A stretch of DNA of 64,000 nt from Paenibacillus sp. D2_2 (GTDB lineage Bacteria; Bacillota; Bacilli; Paenibacillales; Paenibacillaceae), in the NCBI RefSeq assembly GCF_031199965.1, contig NZ_CP133605.1:4485001-4549000 (forward strand), written 5' to 3'. A program made the translations under genes and the position numbers. Each line of letters begins with the position of its first letter. The first letter of the stretch is position 1. Below, piece after piece: positions 1 to 9,496 of this stretch. A model generated the notes under the pieces. The model made no database searches and had not been told where the DNA came from. It saw only the letters and a list, made by a program, of their open reading frames with translations.

Positions 1-9
1 TATTTTCAC
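1..9 (-). CDS. Possible start of a gene running out of the window
   Basis: A GTG codon at 9-7 on the minus strand is preceded by a good ribosome binding site (AGGAGG at 25-20, 10 bases upstream). It follows the terminator of the ilvE operon. Only three codons are visible, so the product cannot be named, and the start could be fortuitous. Confidence 0.2.
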
Positions 10-123
10 GCGCTAAAGACCTCCTAGGTTTCTTCTCCGGTACGTGATATTCGCCCGGGCCCAATTAATACATCCTATGCAAAAAAGCCCAGATTTGACA
101 TCCGCGAAAATAAAAAAAGCAAA

Positions 124-162
124 ACAAAAAAAAGCCCCGCCATCCACTAGGGATGCGAAGCT
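124..162 (-). terminator. Rho-independent terminator after ilvE
   Basis: On the minus strand a GC-rich hairpin (133-162) is followed by a run of about nine T. It lies 17 bases past the ilvE stop and ends the hom-thrB-pheA-ilvE gene string. Confidence 0.75.
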
Positions 163-178
163 CTTCTATGAATTTGAA

Positions 179-1057
179 TTACCAGACTTTCAATCCGTCT
201 TGATCAACGATGCTACGGAACTCTTCAAGCAGCTTCAGGGTTACAGGGCCTGCCTGACCACTGCCGATAATCCGTCCATCGACTTCACGAACAGCGATAA
301 CTTCAGCCGCCGTACCCGTCAGGAATACTTCGTCGGCCACATAAATATCGTGCATCGTGAACGGCTCTTCCTTCAGCTTGTAGCCCTTCTTCTCGCAAAT
401 TTCAATAATCGCTTGACGAGTGATCCCATCGAGTGCTCCTAAATAGCAAGGAGGCGTAGTAATAACTCCATTTTTGATAATGAAAATATTATCCCCGGAT
501 CCTTCAGTCACATAGCCTTGAGCATTCATCATAATCGCCTCACCAGCACCGGCAAGGTTCGATTGAATCTTCACTAGAATATTGTTCAAATAGTTCAGTG
601 ATTTGATCTTTGGATTGAGCGCATCCGGGATATTGCGGCGTGTCGATACAGATACAGCCTTAAGCCCGTTCTTGTATGCTTCCTCCGAGTAGATGGCGAG
701 TTGTTCCACAATAATAATGACAGAAGCCTTGGCACAACGGTTTGGATCAAGCCCCAGATTACCTGGTCCACGTGAGACGATGAGGCGGATGTAGCCATCA
801 CGCATCTCATTACGGCGCAATGTCTCTACCAACGCTTCTTCCATCTCCTTATAGCTCAGCGGAATCTCCAGCATAATCGACTTGGCCGAATCGTACAGAC
901 GATCCAGATGCTCTTTACATTTGAATATATTGCCGTTATAGATGCGGATACCTTCGAAGATTCCATCACCATATAAGAAGCCGTGGTCGTAGACCGAGAC
1001 GGTTGCCTTCTCCTTTGTTACATATTCCCCATCTAGATAAATCCATTGTTCTGCCAT
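179..1057 (-). CDS. ilvE: Branched-chain-amino-acid aminotransferase
   Basis: This 292-residue protein is a fold-type IV PLP enzyme that transfers the amino group between glutamate and the keto acids of valine, leucine and isoleucine. The N-terminal YDHGFLYGDGIFEGIR block (about residues 23-38) is typical of the family. The likely PLP-binding lysine is Lys152 in KSLNYLNN, and EGSGDNIF (about 186-193) is the second family signature. Length matches the family. The start codon overlaps the pheA stop by one base (TAATG), so translation is probably coupled. It is the last gene of an amino-acid operon. Confidence 0.93.
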   Translation of the reverse strand: MAEQWIYLDGEYVTKEKATVSVYDHGFLYGDGIFEGIRIYNGNIFKCKEHLDRLYDSAKSIMLEIPLSYKEMEEALVETLRRNEMRDGYIRLIVSRGPGNLGLDPNRCAKASVIIIVEQLAIYSEEAYKNGLKAVSVSTRRNIPDALNPKIKSLNYLNNILVKIQSNLAGAGEAIMMNAQGYVTEGSGDNIFIIKNGVITTPPCYLGALDGITRQAIIEICEKKGYKLKEEPFTMHDIYVADEVFLTGTAAEVIAVREVDGRIIGSGQAGPVTLKLLEEFRSIVDQDGLKVW

Positions 1058-1947
1058 TAATATTGCACCTCCGAATTTAGTACTTTGCTAGAATAACTAG
1101 GATAGCTTCCAAGCACTCTGACTTGGCATCCTAAGGCCTCAATCTCTTCTATAGCAGAGGGAAGCAACACTGCATCCAGTGCGGCCAATACATCCATATA
1201 GAAATAATAACTGCCTAACCTCTTCTTCGTGGGACGCGATTCAATTCTTGATAGATTCAGCTTGCGCCAGGCAAATGCCGATAGCACCTGATGCAGCGCA
1301 CCCGGGAAATCCTCCGGTAAAGTGACGAGGATACTCGTCTTCATTTGTGCACCATCTTCTATAGTTGGCAAAGGCTTAGGGCCAATCAGCACGAAGCGGG
1401 TGTAATTGTTATCATGATCTGTAACTTTACTCGCCAGCACATCGAGACCATGCCGCTTAGCCCCAATCATAGTACCGATCGCTGTCCAGCCTTCCCCTGG
1501 ATTATGCTTAACTAACTCGACCGCCTCTGCCGTACTTCCTACATTCTCTAGTTCTGCATGCGGCATATGCGACTTAAGGAACTTCATGCATTGCGCCATC
1601 GCGACTGGATGGGACAAAACTCGAGAAACCTTGGAATAATCAACGCTATCATCGGCGTCAACAAATTCACTGCGCCGTCCGATCAGATTTTGAACAGAAG
1701 GATAGACCCATTCAACCTGCATTGGAACGTCAACTTCATGGACGAGCCAATCCATATGCAGACTCACCGAACCCTCGATGGTGTTCTCCATTGGAATTAC
1801 GCTGTAATCCGTGAGACCATTCACGGTTGCCAGAAAAACATCAGAGATCTGCTTGTAATGGAGCAGCTCAACAGGCTCATCACCGAACAACCGAAGAACC
1901 GCCTCATGAGATACCGTCCCCTCAGGCAACAATGCTAATCGTATCAT
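1057..1947 (-). CDS. pheA: Prephenate dehydratase
   Basis: This 296-residue enzyme converts prephenate to phenylpyruvate in phenylalanine synthesis. The N-terminal catalytic domain carries the family blocks IPMENTIEGSV (about residues 51-61), SHPVAMAQC and NYTRFVLIG. The C-terminal ACT domain (about 203-280) contains the ESRPTKK element that forms part of the phenylalanine feedback site. It is a monofunctional dehydratase with no chorismate mutase domain. The start overlaps the thrB stop (ATGA), and the stop overlaps the ilvE start. Confidence 0.93.
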   Translation of the reverse strand: MIRLALLPEGTVSHEAVLRLFGDEPVELLHYKQISDVFLATVNGLTDYSVIPMENTIEGSVSLHMDWLVHEVDVPMQVEWVYPSVQNLIGRRSEFVDADDSVDYSKVSRVLSHPVAMAQCMKFLKSHMPHAELENVGSTAEAVELVKHNPGEGWTAIGTMIGAKRHGLDVLASKVTDHDNNYTRFVLIGPKPLPTIEDGAQMKTSILVTLPEDFPGALHQVLSAFAWRKLNLSRIESRPTKKRLGSYYFYMDVLAALDAVLLPSAIEEIEALGCQVRVLGSYPSYSSKVLNSEVQY

Positions 1948-2918
1948 GCTTTGACTTCCCCTCTTACGTAATCCAGTAATGAACTATCTTTATCCATAGT
2001 AAGCTCCTGAGCTCCATGTGTGCAAGGTTTTAGCCAAAGCGTTCTTGCCTTTATATCATGAGACTTAAGCACTTGCAGTAGGTAGGATTCCAACCGCTCT
2101 CCCTGTCCCGCCTGAGCATCGACCAGGGCGAGTAGAGTAGGTCCAGCCCCGCTAAGTGCTGTACCTAGAGCTCCATGCTGCGTAGCCTCCTCGAGAATTT
2201 GCATCATTCCAGGAACAAGCGAAGCCCGGTAAGGCTGATGTAGCCGGTCTCGCATTGCTGCGGAGATAAGATCAAGCCGACCCATAGCCAGAGCCGCGGT
2301 AAGCATCGAAGTATGACTGACATTATAAACTGCATCACCTAGACTTACCTGCTTAGGAAGAACCTCTCGTGCCTTGGAGGTGGATAAATGAAACTCAGGT
2401 ATAGCAACCAAGACCTCCAATTGCTGTGGCGGCTCAATGCGCAGTATATCGGCATGAGTCCCGTCCCACACAGCCGTAATGATTCCACCATATAGTGAGG
2501 CCCCTACATTATCGGGATGGTTCTCCAGCGCTGTGGCCATATCGAATAATCGAGCAAGTGGCAAAGGAGAGCCAATTAATGCATTGGCAGCATATAACGC
2601 TCCGACAATCGCAGAGGCACTGCTGCCTAGACCACGGGTTAACGGAATATCGGAGTAGATTGAAATTTCCAGTTCGGGAATCTCGACTCCGACTTCAGCG
2701 AATACCGATTGCGCCACAGAATAGATGAGATTGCTCTTATCCTTTGGAAGACCATCCAAATTATCGCCGTAGAGATGAAAAACTGTCGTATCTGCCGGCT
2801 TCATCTCAATCCATGAGTAGAGGGATAATGCCATGCCTAACGTATCGAATCCCGGACCCAAATTGGCCGTACTGGCCGGAACCTGAACCCGGACGCCCGA
2901 GCTGCGAGTCATACTCAT
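1944..2918 (-). CDS. thrB: Homoserine kinase
   Basis: This GHMP-family kinase phosphorylates L-homoserine with ATP, the second-last step of threonine synthesis. The start region PASTANLGPGFDTLGMALSL and the ATP-binding loop RGLGSSASAIVGAL are diagnostic, and SGAGPTLLAL is the third GHMP motif. I place the start at the ATG at 2918, six bases after AGGTGG; a TTG two codons upstream (2924) and an ATG two codons downstream (2912) are alternatives. It sits between hom and pheA and overlaps pheA by four bases. Confidence 0.93.
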   Translation of the reverse strand: MSMTRSSGVRVQVPASTANLGPGFDTLGMALSLYSWIEMKPADTTVFHLYGDNLDGLPKDKSNLIYSVAQSVFAEVGVEIPELEISIYSDIPLTRGLGSSASAIVGALYAANALIGSPLPLARLFDMATALENHPDNVGASLYGGIITAVWDGTHADILRIEPPQQLEVLVAIPEFHLSTSKAREVLPKQVSLGDAVYNVSHTSMLTAALAMGRLDLISAAMRDRLHQPYRASLVPGMMQILEEATQHGALGTALSGAGPTLLALVDAQAGQGERLESYLLQVLKSHDIKARTLWLKPCTHGAQELTMDKDSSLLDYVRGEVKA

Positions 2919-2989
2919 AACCAACCACCTTCATATCTGTCAACAATCATCGTCATCTTGGAATCATTCATACTATATACTCCTTACTC

Positions 2990-4276
2990 TTAGCCCTCAA
3001 CACGGTACACACTCTTCACTTTGCGAATAACATCCAACGATTCAAAGTGACTCATAACCTTATCCATTGCTGCCTTGCTAGCATTATGGGTAACAATAAT
3101 GATCTCCACATCACTCATGCTAGCATTTGGAGACTGCACGACCGATTCCAAGCTCACGTCATATTCAGCAAATACCTGAGTGATCTTCGACAACACGCCT
3201 GCCTTATCAGCAACCTGAAGCAGCAAGTAATTTTTATAGGCGATTTGCTCATCATCCTTCAGCTTCTTCGGTTTGTATGGACCAATCGCTCTCAAGCCAT
3301 TTACACCAAGCTTCTGATTCTTGATTACAGCGACCAGGTCCGCAACAATCGAAGTCGCCGTCGGCATCTCTCCAGCACCAGGACCGTAGAACATCGTCTC
3401 ACCGACCGCTTCGCCGTACACATATACTGCGTTAAATACGCCATTAACTGCAGCAATCGGATGGCTATGCTTCACCATCGTCGGCTCAACACTGATACTG
3501 TACTCATCATCTTGCCGTTCCGCGATTCCGAGCAGCTTAATCTCATAGCCCATTCTCTTGGCATACAGAATATCTTCCTTAGATACTGCAGTGATCCCGC
3601 GAACCTTGACGTCTCGTAGATCAACGTTCGTCCGGAAACCAATCGAGCCGAGAATTGCCATCTTACGAGCGGCATCCAATCCCTCGACATCCGAAGTCGG
3701 ATCTGCCTCTGCATAACCGAGTTCCTGAGCCTCAGCCAGTACGTCATCATATGATGCGCCTTCCTGACTCATTTTCGATAAAATATAGTTCGTTGTCCCA
3801 TTCACGATTCCCATGATCTTCATAATACGATCCGAGGAGAAGCCCTCAATCAGCGTGCGGATAATTGGAATCCCTCCAGCCACGCTCGCTTCATAGAATA
3901 TATCGCATTGCTTTTCCCTCGCTACGGCCATAATCTCGGCTCCATAGAGGGCCATCAAATCCTTGTTGGCAGTAACGATGTGCTTGCCGCGGTTCAGTGC
4001 CTCTAGAATATACTCCTTCGTCTGTTCCACGCCGCCCATCACTTCAATGATGACATCGATCTCAGGATCGTGAATCACTTCCCAAGGATCCTCCGTCAAC
4101 TTGCTGCGCTCGATATCTACGCTACGGGTTTTCTCTATGTTCTTTACCGCAACCTTCTCAATCACGATCGGAGAACCTACCTGACTGCTCAGGTCCTCCT
4201 GGTGCCCTTCCACAATACGGACGACGCCAGTTCCAACCGTACCGAGTCCAAGTAAACCTACTTTTACTGATTTCAC
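2990..4276 (-). CDS. hom: Homoserine dehydrogenase with ACT domain
   Basis: This 428-residue NAD(P)H enzyme reduces aspartate semialdehyde to homoserine, the branch point to threonine and methionine. It has an N-terminal nucleotide-binding GLGTVGTGVV loop (residues 10-19), a central catalytic domain with EASVAGGIPIIRTL and the GxxNGTTNYIL block, and a C-terminal ACT domain (about 350-425) for allosteric control. The start is GTG, eight bases after AGGAGG. It heads the hom-thrB-pheA-ilvE string. Confidence 0.94.
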   Translation of the reverse strand: MKSVKVGLLGLGTVGTGVVRIVEGHQEDLSSQVGSPIVIEKVAVKNIEKTRSVDIERSKLTEDPWEVIHDPEIDVIIEVMGGVEQTKEYILEALNRGKHIVTANKDLMALYGAEIMAVAREKQCDIFYEASVAGGIPIIRTLIEGFSSDRIMKIMGIVNGTTNYILSKMSQEGASYDDVLAEAQELGYAEADPTSDVEGLDAARKMAILGSIGFRTNVDLRDVKVRGITAVSKEDILYAKRMGYEIKLLGIAERQDDEYSISVEPTMVKHSHPIAAVNGVFNAVYVYGEAVGETMFYGPGAGEMPTATSIVADLVAVIKNQKLGVNGLRAIGPYKPKKLKDDEQIAYKNYLLLQVADKAGVLSKITQVFAEYDVSLESVVQSPNASMSDVEIIIVTHNASKAAMDKVMSHFESLDVIRKVKSVYRVEG

Positions 4277-4321
4277 TCGCTGTCCCTCCTATATCCCATG
4301 ATTGGGTAATTGAATTCAAAC

Positions 4322-4759
4322 CTATCCTTGACCGACGATTTCTGTCTTTCTTACGCCGGGAGTTCCCTGAAGCATCTCAATGATCTCATCCAGTTCCTCT
4401 GTCAAACGCGAGGTCTCTACAGAAATTACTACATTCGCCTTGCCTTGCAGTGGAATACTCTGATTTATTGTAAGCACGTTACCTCCAGAGCCTGCGATCA
4501 GCCCCAGCACTTTGGATAAAATTCCGGAACGATGCTCCAAGTCAAAAGATATCGTGACGATGCTCTCGCGTTCAATCTGATTCAATAGATGTATTCCGTC
4601 CTTGTATTTATAAAAGGCGCTCCGGCTAAGTCCCACTCTCGCCACCGCCTCATTGACCGTCTTCACGTCACCTGAAGCCAGCAGCTGCTTAACCTGAAGC
4701 GTCTTGATCACAGCATCCGGCAGAATATCCTCACGAACCAAATAGTAGCGTTCCTTCAC
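4322..4759 (-). CDS. ACT-domain protein, PheB-like (UPF0735)
   Basis: This protein of about 145 residues has an N-terminal part resembling a helix-turn-helix (NEAVARVGLSRSAFYKYKDG) and a C-terminal ACT domain (VTISFDLEHRSGILSKVLGLIA). It matches the family called PheB or UPF0735 next to hom or pheA in Bacillales; its exact role is not established. An upstream ATG would give 184 residues, but a GTG at 4759, six bases after AAGGAGAGG, fits the family start KERYYLVREDIL. It is probably a ligand-responsive regulator of the amino-acid genes that follow, by inference from context. Confidence 0.8.
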   Translation of the reverse strand: MKERYYLVREDILPDAVIKTLQVKQLLASGDVKTVNEAVARVGLSRSAFYKYKDGIHLLNQIERESIVTISFDLEHRSGILSKVLGLIAGSGGNVLTINQSIPLQGKANVVISVETSRLTEELDEIIEMLQGTPGVRKTEIVGQG

Positions 4760-4801
4760 AAACGTCCTCTCCTTAGAGACTTCTGTTTTTGTATAGTGGA
4801 C

Positions 4802-4830
4802 ATTATAACGGAAATCTACTATTCCGGCAA
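4802..4830 (-). promoter_or_regulatory. Sigma-A promoter for the ACT protein-hom-thrB operon
   Basis: Minus strand: TTGCCG at 4830-4825, a 17-base spacer, and a perfect TATAAT at 4807-4802, about 45 bases before the GTG start of the ACT-domain gene. Confidence 0.75.
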
Positions 4831-4905
4831 TCCATTTTTCGCATAAATTATGTAGGCACACATCCAAAAATAGCACAATTCATAAACTTTTCTCTATACA
4901 GATAT

Positions 4906-4952
4906 ACAGAAAACGGCTACTGTCCCCTCCAGGAGACGTACCCGTTTTCTGT
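4906..4952 (-). terminator. Terminator hairpin after obg
   Basis: The inverted repeat ACAGAAAACGG ... CCGTTTTCTGT begins 10 bases past the obg stop. The T-rich half of the stem doubles as the tail. It separates the obg operon from the ACT protein promoter. Confidence 0.65.
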
Positions 4953-4962
4953 TCATTGATGA

Positions 4963-6276
4963 TTAATAATAGTAGCTGCTGCCTTCCACAAATTCAAATT
5001 CAAAATCGCCAATTCGTACGATCGTACCATCTTCAGCACCGCGTTTGCGCAGTTCTTCATCTACACCCATATGACGAAGTGTACGTGCCAGCTTAAGGAT
5101 AGCCTCATGCGTATTAAGCTGCATCCGTTTCATCATGCGATCGATCTTTTCGCTCTCGACAACGAACGTCTCGTTCTCGCGGCGGATGGTGAAGCTGTTG
5201 TCTTCCTTCTTATCCAGCTTGTAGATCTTGCGTTCTGTTTGCTCGGCAACTTCCTCAACAGCAGGTGCCTCAGGGATCTGTTCCAACAGATCAGCAGCCT
5301 TGTACAGAACATCCTGAACTCCCTGCCGTGTCAGAGAGGACATCTCCAAGATTTCAAGCTCTGGGTTGATCTCCCCAATCTGCTTGCGGAATTCCTTCAG
5401 GTTGTCCGCCGCTTCAGGAATATCCATCTTGTTAGCGACAATGATCTGCGGCCGTTTTGCCAACTCAGCATTGTATTGCTCCAATTCGGCGTTAATCTTC
5501 TGCCAATCATCGAAAGGGTCGCGTCCTTCAGAGCCAGCCATATCGACCACATGAACAATCAGTCTTGTCCGCTCGACATGGCGCAGGAACTCGTGTCCCA
5601 GCCCTATCCCTTCATGCGCACCTTCAATTAGTCCAGGTAGGTCAGCCATAACGAAGCTACGGCCATCACCGACATCTACGACGCCAAGATTCGGTGTAAT
5701 CGTAGTGAAATGATACGCTCCGATCTTCGGCTTCGCAGCGGATACTACCGAGAGCAGTGTCGATTTGCCTACGCTCGGAAATCCGACCAAGCCTACATCG
5801 GCCATGACCTTCAGTTCTAGCACAACCCAGCGCTCTTGACCCTCTTCGCCATGCTCAGCGAGTTCCGGAGCCGGGTTATTCGGTGTCGCAAAGCGGATAT
5901 TCCCACGGCCACCGCGGCCGCCTCTCGCTACTACAACCTGCTGCCCGTGACGCGTTAGATCGGCGATAACTTCCTGGGTATCATCATCAATAATGACAGT
6001 ACCTGGTGGAATCCGCACGATCATATTCTCGGCATTAGCGCCGTGCTGACTCTTATTACGCCCCTTCTCGCCGCGAGTGGCCTTAAAATGACGCTGATAA
6101 CGAAAATCCATCAGTGTACGCAGACCCTCATCTACACGGAATATAACGTCAGCTCCTTTGCCGCCGTCTCCGCCGGCCGGGCCTCCTTCTGGTACATATT
6201 TCTCACGTCTGAAAGCAACAATACCGTCTCCGCCGTCGCCCCCTTTTACGTATACTTTCGCTTTATCTACAAACAT
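4963..6276 (-). CDS. obg: GTPase Obg (CgtA)
   Basis: This 437-residue GTPase associates with 50S ribosome assembly and links to sporulation and stress responses. Domains in order are a glycine-rich Obg fold (1-158, [16 protein letters not shown] near the start), a GTPase domain with G1 [10 protein letters not shown]3 [12 protein letters not shown] and G4 NKMD, and a C-terminal OCT domain (about 350-430). The start overlaps the spo0B stop by 10 bases, the conserved Bacillales spo0B-obg pairing. Confidence 0.95.
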   Translation of the reverse strand: MFVDKAKVYVKGGDGGDGIVAFRREKYVPEGGPAGGDGGKGADVIFRVDEGLRTLMDFRYQRHFKATRGEKGRNKSQHGANAENMIVRIPPGTVIIDDDTQEVIADLTRHGQQVVVARGGRGGRGNIRFATPNNPAPELAEHGEEGQERWVVLELKVMADVGLVGFPSVGKSTLLSVVSAAKPKIGAYHFTTITPNLGVVDVGDGRSFVMADLPGLIEGAHEGIGLGHEFLRHVERTRLIVHVVDMAGSEGRDPFDDWQKINAELEQYNAELAKRPQIIVANKMDIPEAADNLKEFRKQIGEINPELEILEMSSLTRQGVQDVLYKAADLLEQIPEAPAVEEVAEQTERKIYKLDKKEDNSFTIRRENETFVVESEKIDRMMKRMQLNTHEAILKLARTLRHMGVDEELRKRGAEDGTIVRIGDFEFEFVEGSSYYY

Positions 6277-7079
6277 ACGTTCACCTCATTTGTATTTTGC
6301 ACTGATGACTTCATCGGCACTCTTAATCTACAGGAGAAGCGGTTAGAGTCCGTTCGCTCTGCAAGAACTCTTCTGTCAGGGTGCCATTCCTCGATATATC
6401 TCTGTAATTTCTCGGCATTTCCCGCTTCACCTTCTGGACAGAACGCCGCAATAACTTCACCATTCTCCTGATACAAGCTCATATGAAGTTCTAGCACTTC
6501 ATCCCATGAGGAACGCCCCATGAATTGAAAATTTTTAATTGTCTCCACAATCGCTTCCGTCAACTCTTCAGCATCTTCTACCCGAAGCATATGATTCAGC
6601 TGCAGTTCATCCCTAATCTCGATTCGGAGATCGATTGATCTGTTCACCTCACGGAAGGATTGCAGGAAGAATACAAGCGCAGGAATGCCAAGCCTTGATA
6701 TTTTACTCTCAAGTGCCATTTGTTCTTTTATTCTTTCCACACAGCTACCCAGTTTATCATATTTACCTAGCTTCAAATAGCCATATATAAGCTGTAGATC
6801 ATTCATCCAGTCATGACGATGATGACCCAGCGTAGCCGTGGCCGTTCTCTGTACCGATTCCAGCATATGCTTACGCTCATCTGCAGCCCGTCTCTGGATG
6901 TATCTGCTATAGCCCTGAAATAATATCAACAAACAAAGGCTGATAATGATAAATCCGTAAAGCGAATGAATGAAATACATGGACGTTAGACAAGTCAGTA
7001 CAAGCATTGCGAAAGAGTCGGAATCGCGAATCGACGTTTCATAACCTTCCTCGTTTCTGCACAGATTAGGTACAATCAT
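6267..7079 (-). CDS. spo0B: Sporulation phosphotransferase Spo0B
   Basis: Spo0B passes phosphate from Spo0F-P to Spo0A in the sporulation phosphorelay. The signature [20 protein letters not shown] (about residues 85-104) holds the phospho-accepting histidine, His89 in RHDWMN, equivalent to His30 of B. subtilis Spo0B. Unlike the B. subtilis protein, this one has one or two hydrophobic segments before the histidine (about 23-56), so it is probably membrane-anchored. The ATG at 7079 lacks a clear ribosome binding site. A better site (GAGGAAGG) precedes an out-of-frame ATG at 7042; joining that start to the body needs one extra base near 7005-7010, so the N-terminus is uncertain. Confidence 0.85.
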   Translation of the reverse strand: MIVPNLCRNEEGYETSIRDSDSFAMLVLTCLTSMYFIHSLYGFIIISLCLLILFQGYSRYIQRRAADERKHMLESVQRTATATLGHHRHDWMNDLQLIYGYLKLGKYDKLGSCVERIKEQMALESKISRLGIPALVFFLQSFREVNRSIDLRIEIRDELQLNHMLRVEDAEELTEAIVETIKNFQFMGRSSWDEVLELHMSLYQENGEVIAAFCPEGEAGNAEKLQRYIEEWHPDRRVLAERTDSNRFSCRLRVPMKSSVQNTNEVNVCL

Positions 7080-7173
7080 TACAACTCGATGTATACACAG
7101 TATATCACAATCCTTGTCCGAAAACGCTTATTACCTATTGTCCCTGGCAAAAAATACCGTTTGTAAAAATCAA

Positions 7174-7205
7174 AAAGTCCTTGGCATCTAGGTGCCAAGG
7201 ACTTT
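7174..7205 (-). terminator. Terminator after rpmA
   Basis: Near-perfect hairpin of AAAGTCCTTGGCA and its complement with a T-rich tail on the minus strand, 28 bases past the rpmA stop. It separates the ribosomal protein operon from spo0B-obg. Confidence 0.85.
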
Positions 7206-7232
7206 GTAAACCTCGCTATATTAGCAAAGTTC

Positions 7233-7544
7233 TTAAGCTTCGACTGCAGCTGCTACTGGAGCAACTTCCACTGGGTAGACGCTCACTTTTTTACGGTCGC
7301 GGCCCCAACGTTCGAACTTAACTACGCCGTCAACTTTTGCAAACAGCGTATCGTCTTTGCCGATACCCACGTTAGTACCTGGGTGAATTTTCGTTCCGCG
7401 TTGACGAACGAGAATGCTTCCGCCAGTTACAACTTGACCATCCGCACGCTTAACGCCAAGGCGCTTAGCGATACTGTCGCGTCCGTTCTTTGTGGAACCT
7501 ACGCCCTTCTTCGAAGCGAACAACTGAAGATCTAATTTCAACAT
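7233..7544 (-). CDS. rpmA: Ribosomal protein L27
   Basis: This 103-residue 50S protein reaches the peptidyl transferase centre through its N-terminus. It starts [18 protein letters not shown]; the LQLFA-S segment is the extension that Prp removes in Bacillota. The core ([29 protein letters not shown]) is standard. It is the last gene of rplU-prp-rpmA. The alanine/valine-rich tail is slightly longer than usual. Confidence 0.96.
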   Translation of the reverse strand: MLKLDLQLFASKKGVGSTKNGRDSIAKRLGVKRADGQVVTGGSILVRQRGTKIHPGTNVGIGKDDTLFAKVDGVVKFERWGRDRKKVSVYPVEVAPVAAAVEA

Positions 7545-7563
7545 TGTCCATCTACCTCCTTCT

Positions 7564-7896
7564 TCAAATAATAACGTTCTGTATCTGAATATACTGTCCG
7601 TATGAATCCTCGATATTCTTCAACATTACGACCATAGACGAGAGAAGCAGTTGTACCTGCTCCGACACCTCTGTGTTCAGACCAGCCGGCAGCTTTGCAT
7701 TGAGAAAGCCGCTCTTCACCTTTGAGTCCATCACAATACCTGTGAGTTCCTCAATGGAATTAACTGTTCCAACAGTGATGGCCGAGACTCCGGCACATAC
7801 TATATCTTTTCCGCTATCGGCGTAATTAGCATGACCAGACACTTTAAAGCCAACTATGTTGTCATCCTTACTACGTAGTACAGACACGATAATCAC
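7564..7896 (-). CDS. prp: Ribosomal-processing cysteine protease Prp
   Basis: This 110-residue protease cleaves the N-terminal extension of L27. The catalytic histidine lies in [13 protein letters not shown] (His22) and the catalytic cysteine in [10 protein letters not shown] (Cys34). It lies between rplU and rpmA as in other Bacillota, and its substrate's cleavage motif is visible in the next gene. Confidence 0.92.
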   Translation of the reverse strand: MIIVSVLRSKDDNIVGFKVSGHANYADSGKDIVCAGVSAITVGTVNSIEELTGIVMDSKVKSGFLNAKLPAGLNTEVSEQVQLLLSSMVVMLKNIEDSYGQYIQIQNVII

Positions 7897-7909
7897 TTAC
7901 CGCACCTTC

Positions 7910-8221
7910 TTACGCTTGGATTTTCTCGATAGTTACTTTAGTGTAAGGTTGACGATGACCTTGCTTCTTGTGGTAGTTCTTCTTAGGCTTGTATTTGTAA
8001 ACGACTACTTTTTGGCCTTTGCCGTGCTTCTCAACTTTCGCTGTTACACTAGCGCCGGATACCAACGGAGCTCCCGTTACCAAACCTTCACCTTTGGATA
8101 CTGCCAATACACGGTCGAACGTCACGCTAGCGCCGTCCTCAGCATTCAATTTCTCGATGTAAAGAACATCGCCTTCTTGAACACGGTATTGTTTACCACC
8201 AGTTTCGATAATTGCGTACAT
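7910..8221 (-). CDS. rplU: Ribosomal protein L21
   Basis: This 103-residue 50S protein begins [14 protein letters not shown] and ends with the basic [19 protein letters not shown] block that binds 23S rRNA. A longer frame opens at 8239, but that stretch is the ribosome binding site itself (AGGAGG, nine bases before the ATG at 8221). It is the first gene of rplU-prp-rpmA, downstream of an L21 leader. Confidence 0.95.
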   Translation of the reverse strand: MYAIIETGGKQYRVQEGDVLYIEKLNAEDGASVTFDRVLAVSKGEGLVTGAPLVSGASVTAKVEKHGKGQKVVVYKYKPKKNYHKKQGHRQPYTKVTIEKIQA

Positions 8222-8239
8222 TTGCTTGCACCTCCTCAT

Positions 8240-8335
8240 GTCTCAGACTCGCCTAATTCAGGTGCCGCCCTTCAAGGAAACGGTCTTGCATACCTGATCG
8301 GAGCGGTTGCAGCATGTGTACAAGGCTCACTCATA
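8240..8335 (-). ncRNA. L21 leader, cis-regulatory RNA
   Basis: The untranslated leader of rplU (about 110 bases) contains paired segments including GCAACCGC and GGGCGGCACCTG, which resemble the Firmicutes L21-leader family controlling ribosomal protein L21. Boundaries are approximate because I judged the fold by eye. A covariance search would settle it. Confidence 0.6.
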
Positions 8336-8349
8336 ACACATACCATAGT

Positions 8350-8378
8350 ATGATAACATGAGCCAAAACGAAAATCAA
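8350..8378 (-). promoter_or_regulatory. Sigma-A promoter of the rplU operon
   Basis: Minus strand TTGATT (8378-8373), a 17-base spacer, TATCAT (8355-8350). It lies 15 bases downstream of a dispersed repeat copy (8393-8561) and just ahead of the L21 leader. Confidence 0.6.
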
Positions 8379-8392
8379 TTATTTTATATGTA

Positions 8393-8561
8393 GTTCAAAA
8401 AGTCCGCTTTTGATCACGAAGAAACTCTAAGAAGTGGATTCGACATCGAATCTTGAATTCAGCCGGGCCTTCCGGTGCTCATGTACAAATTACGTACGTT
8501 CCGCTCCTCAGTCCCTGGCTTCATCCAACCTTCTCGGTGCTGAAAACCGGCCTTTTTGAAC
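8393..8561 (+). repeat. Dispersed palindromic repeat, copy A (full length)
   Basis: This 169-bp element has inverted ends GTTCAAAAAG and CTTTTTGAAC and inner matching CCG/CGG. It is very similar over its whole length to the copy at 39656-39822 and shares its right half with shorter copies at 26391 and 38109. It contains no ORF. It sits between the deoR 3' end and the rplU promoter. Confidence 0.85.
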
Positions 8562-8578
8562 ATTTATTTTTAGAGGTA

Positions 8579-8608
8579 GCTCAAAAAGTCCGCTTTGATC
8601 ACGGAGCT
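8579..8608 (+). repeat. Dispersed palindromic repeat, left end only
   Basis: A second, truncated copy reads GCTCAAAAAGTCCGCTTTGATCACG, matching the left end of copy A. It abuts the deoR stop codon at 8612-8614, so deoR may once have ended elsewhere or the element inserted next to its end. Confidence 0.65.
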
Positions 8609-8611
8609 AGT

Positions 8612-9399
8612 TCACCCCACCACTTCATTATTACTGCTGATTAGCACCTCGACATCCAGCTTATTCAATGCATCGATCCATTCCTGCGAACAGCCAGGAT
8701 CGGTTACGATCATGGAAATCTGCTCTAGAGGGGCGATTTGCGCAAAGGTCGTAACTCCGAATTTGGAGTGATCAGCTACCAGAATAGACTCTTCCGTACG
8801 CAGCATCATTTTCCGGGACCATTGCGCTTCCTCCAGATTATACTCGGTAATCCCATCAACAAGCGATATACCTCCCGCGGAGATAAAAGCCTTGTTCACC
8901 TTGAACTGGTCAAGTAATTGATGAGCAATCGCATCCGTGGATGCCTGACAGACCTTGTTAACCTCCCCACCAGCAAAAATGATTTTCCCTGAAAATCCTC
9001 CAGTGCACTGGTGAGTACAGGTACGGAGTTCGTTATGACTGTCACGTCTGCGCGATGCTTCAGTTCCCGCATAATCTCAAGAGTTGTGGTTCCATTATCA
9101 AGGAGAATGGTCTCCCCCTCTCTAACCAATGAAGCCGCAAGTCTGCCAATGGACTGCTTCTCAGCGTGATGCATTTGCGATCGCTTCATAAAAGTCGGTT
9201 CAATCCATTCAGAACGGGTCTGAACCGCACCACCGTATACCTTACGCAATTTCCCTTCCTTCTCCAGTCGATCCAGATCACGGCGGATGGTCTCCGTAGA
9301 GACATTAAATATTCCCGCTAAATCATGTACCTGGACCTTACCTTCTTTGCTAAGCTGTGCGAGAATAGTCTGACGGCGCTCCTCGTAGGTTAAGGACAT
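8612..9399 (-). CDS. DeoR-family transcriptional regulator (frame broken)
   Basis: This sugar-metabolism type repressor has an N-terminal DeoR helix-turn-helix (VHDLAGIFNVSTETIRRDLDRLEKEGKL) and a C-terminal sensor domain with DNGTTTLEI, the DeoRC signature for phosphorylated effectors. The reading frame breaks near 8987-8989; adding one G to the GGG run restores 262 residues, a normal length, with IIFAGGEVNKVCQASTDAIA across the break. I read the break as a sequencing deletion. The ATG at 9399 is seven bases after AGGAGG. It is divergent from the phosphoesterase and EamA genes it probably controls. Confidence 0.85.
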
Positions 9400-9443
9400 G
9401 TCGTTCCCTCCTGTATTCAACAAGCTTTATGATTTAAAAGATT

Positions 9444-9486
9444 GTTCAAAAAGTGTGCTTTTGAAAGAAAACCGATTTTTTTGAAC
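9444..9486 (+). repeat. Dispersed palindromic repeat, short copy E
   Basis: A 43-bp miniature form, GTTCAAAAAG ... TTTTTTGAAC, ends 45 bases before the deoR start codon. Its right flank ACACGCACTTTAA also occurs beside copies B and C. Confidence 0.65.
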
Positions 9487-9496
9487 ACGCACTTTA

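Noticed and set aside
44..442. Plus-strand gene at the left edge
   Set aside because: It overlaps the ilvE terminator and the 3' end of ilvE antisense and has no ribosome binding site or family pattern.
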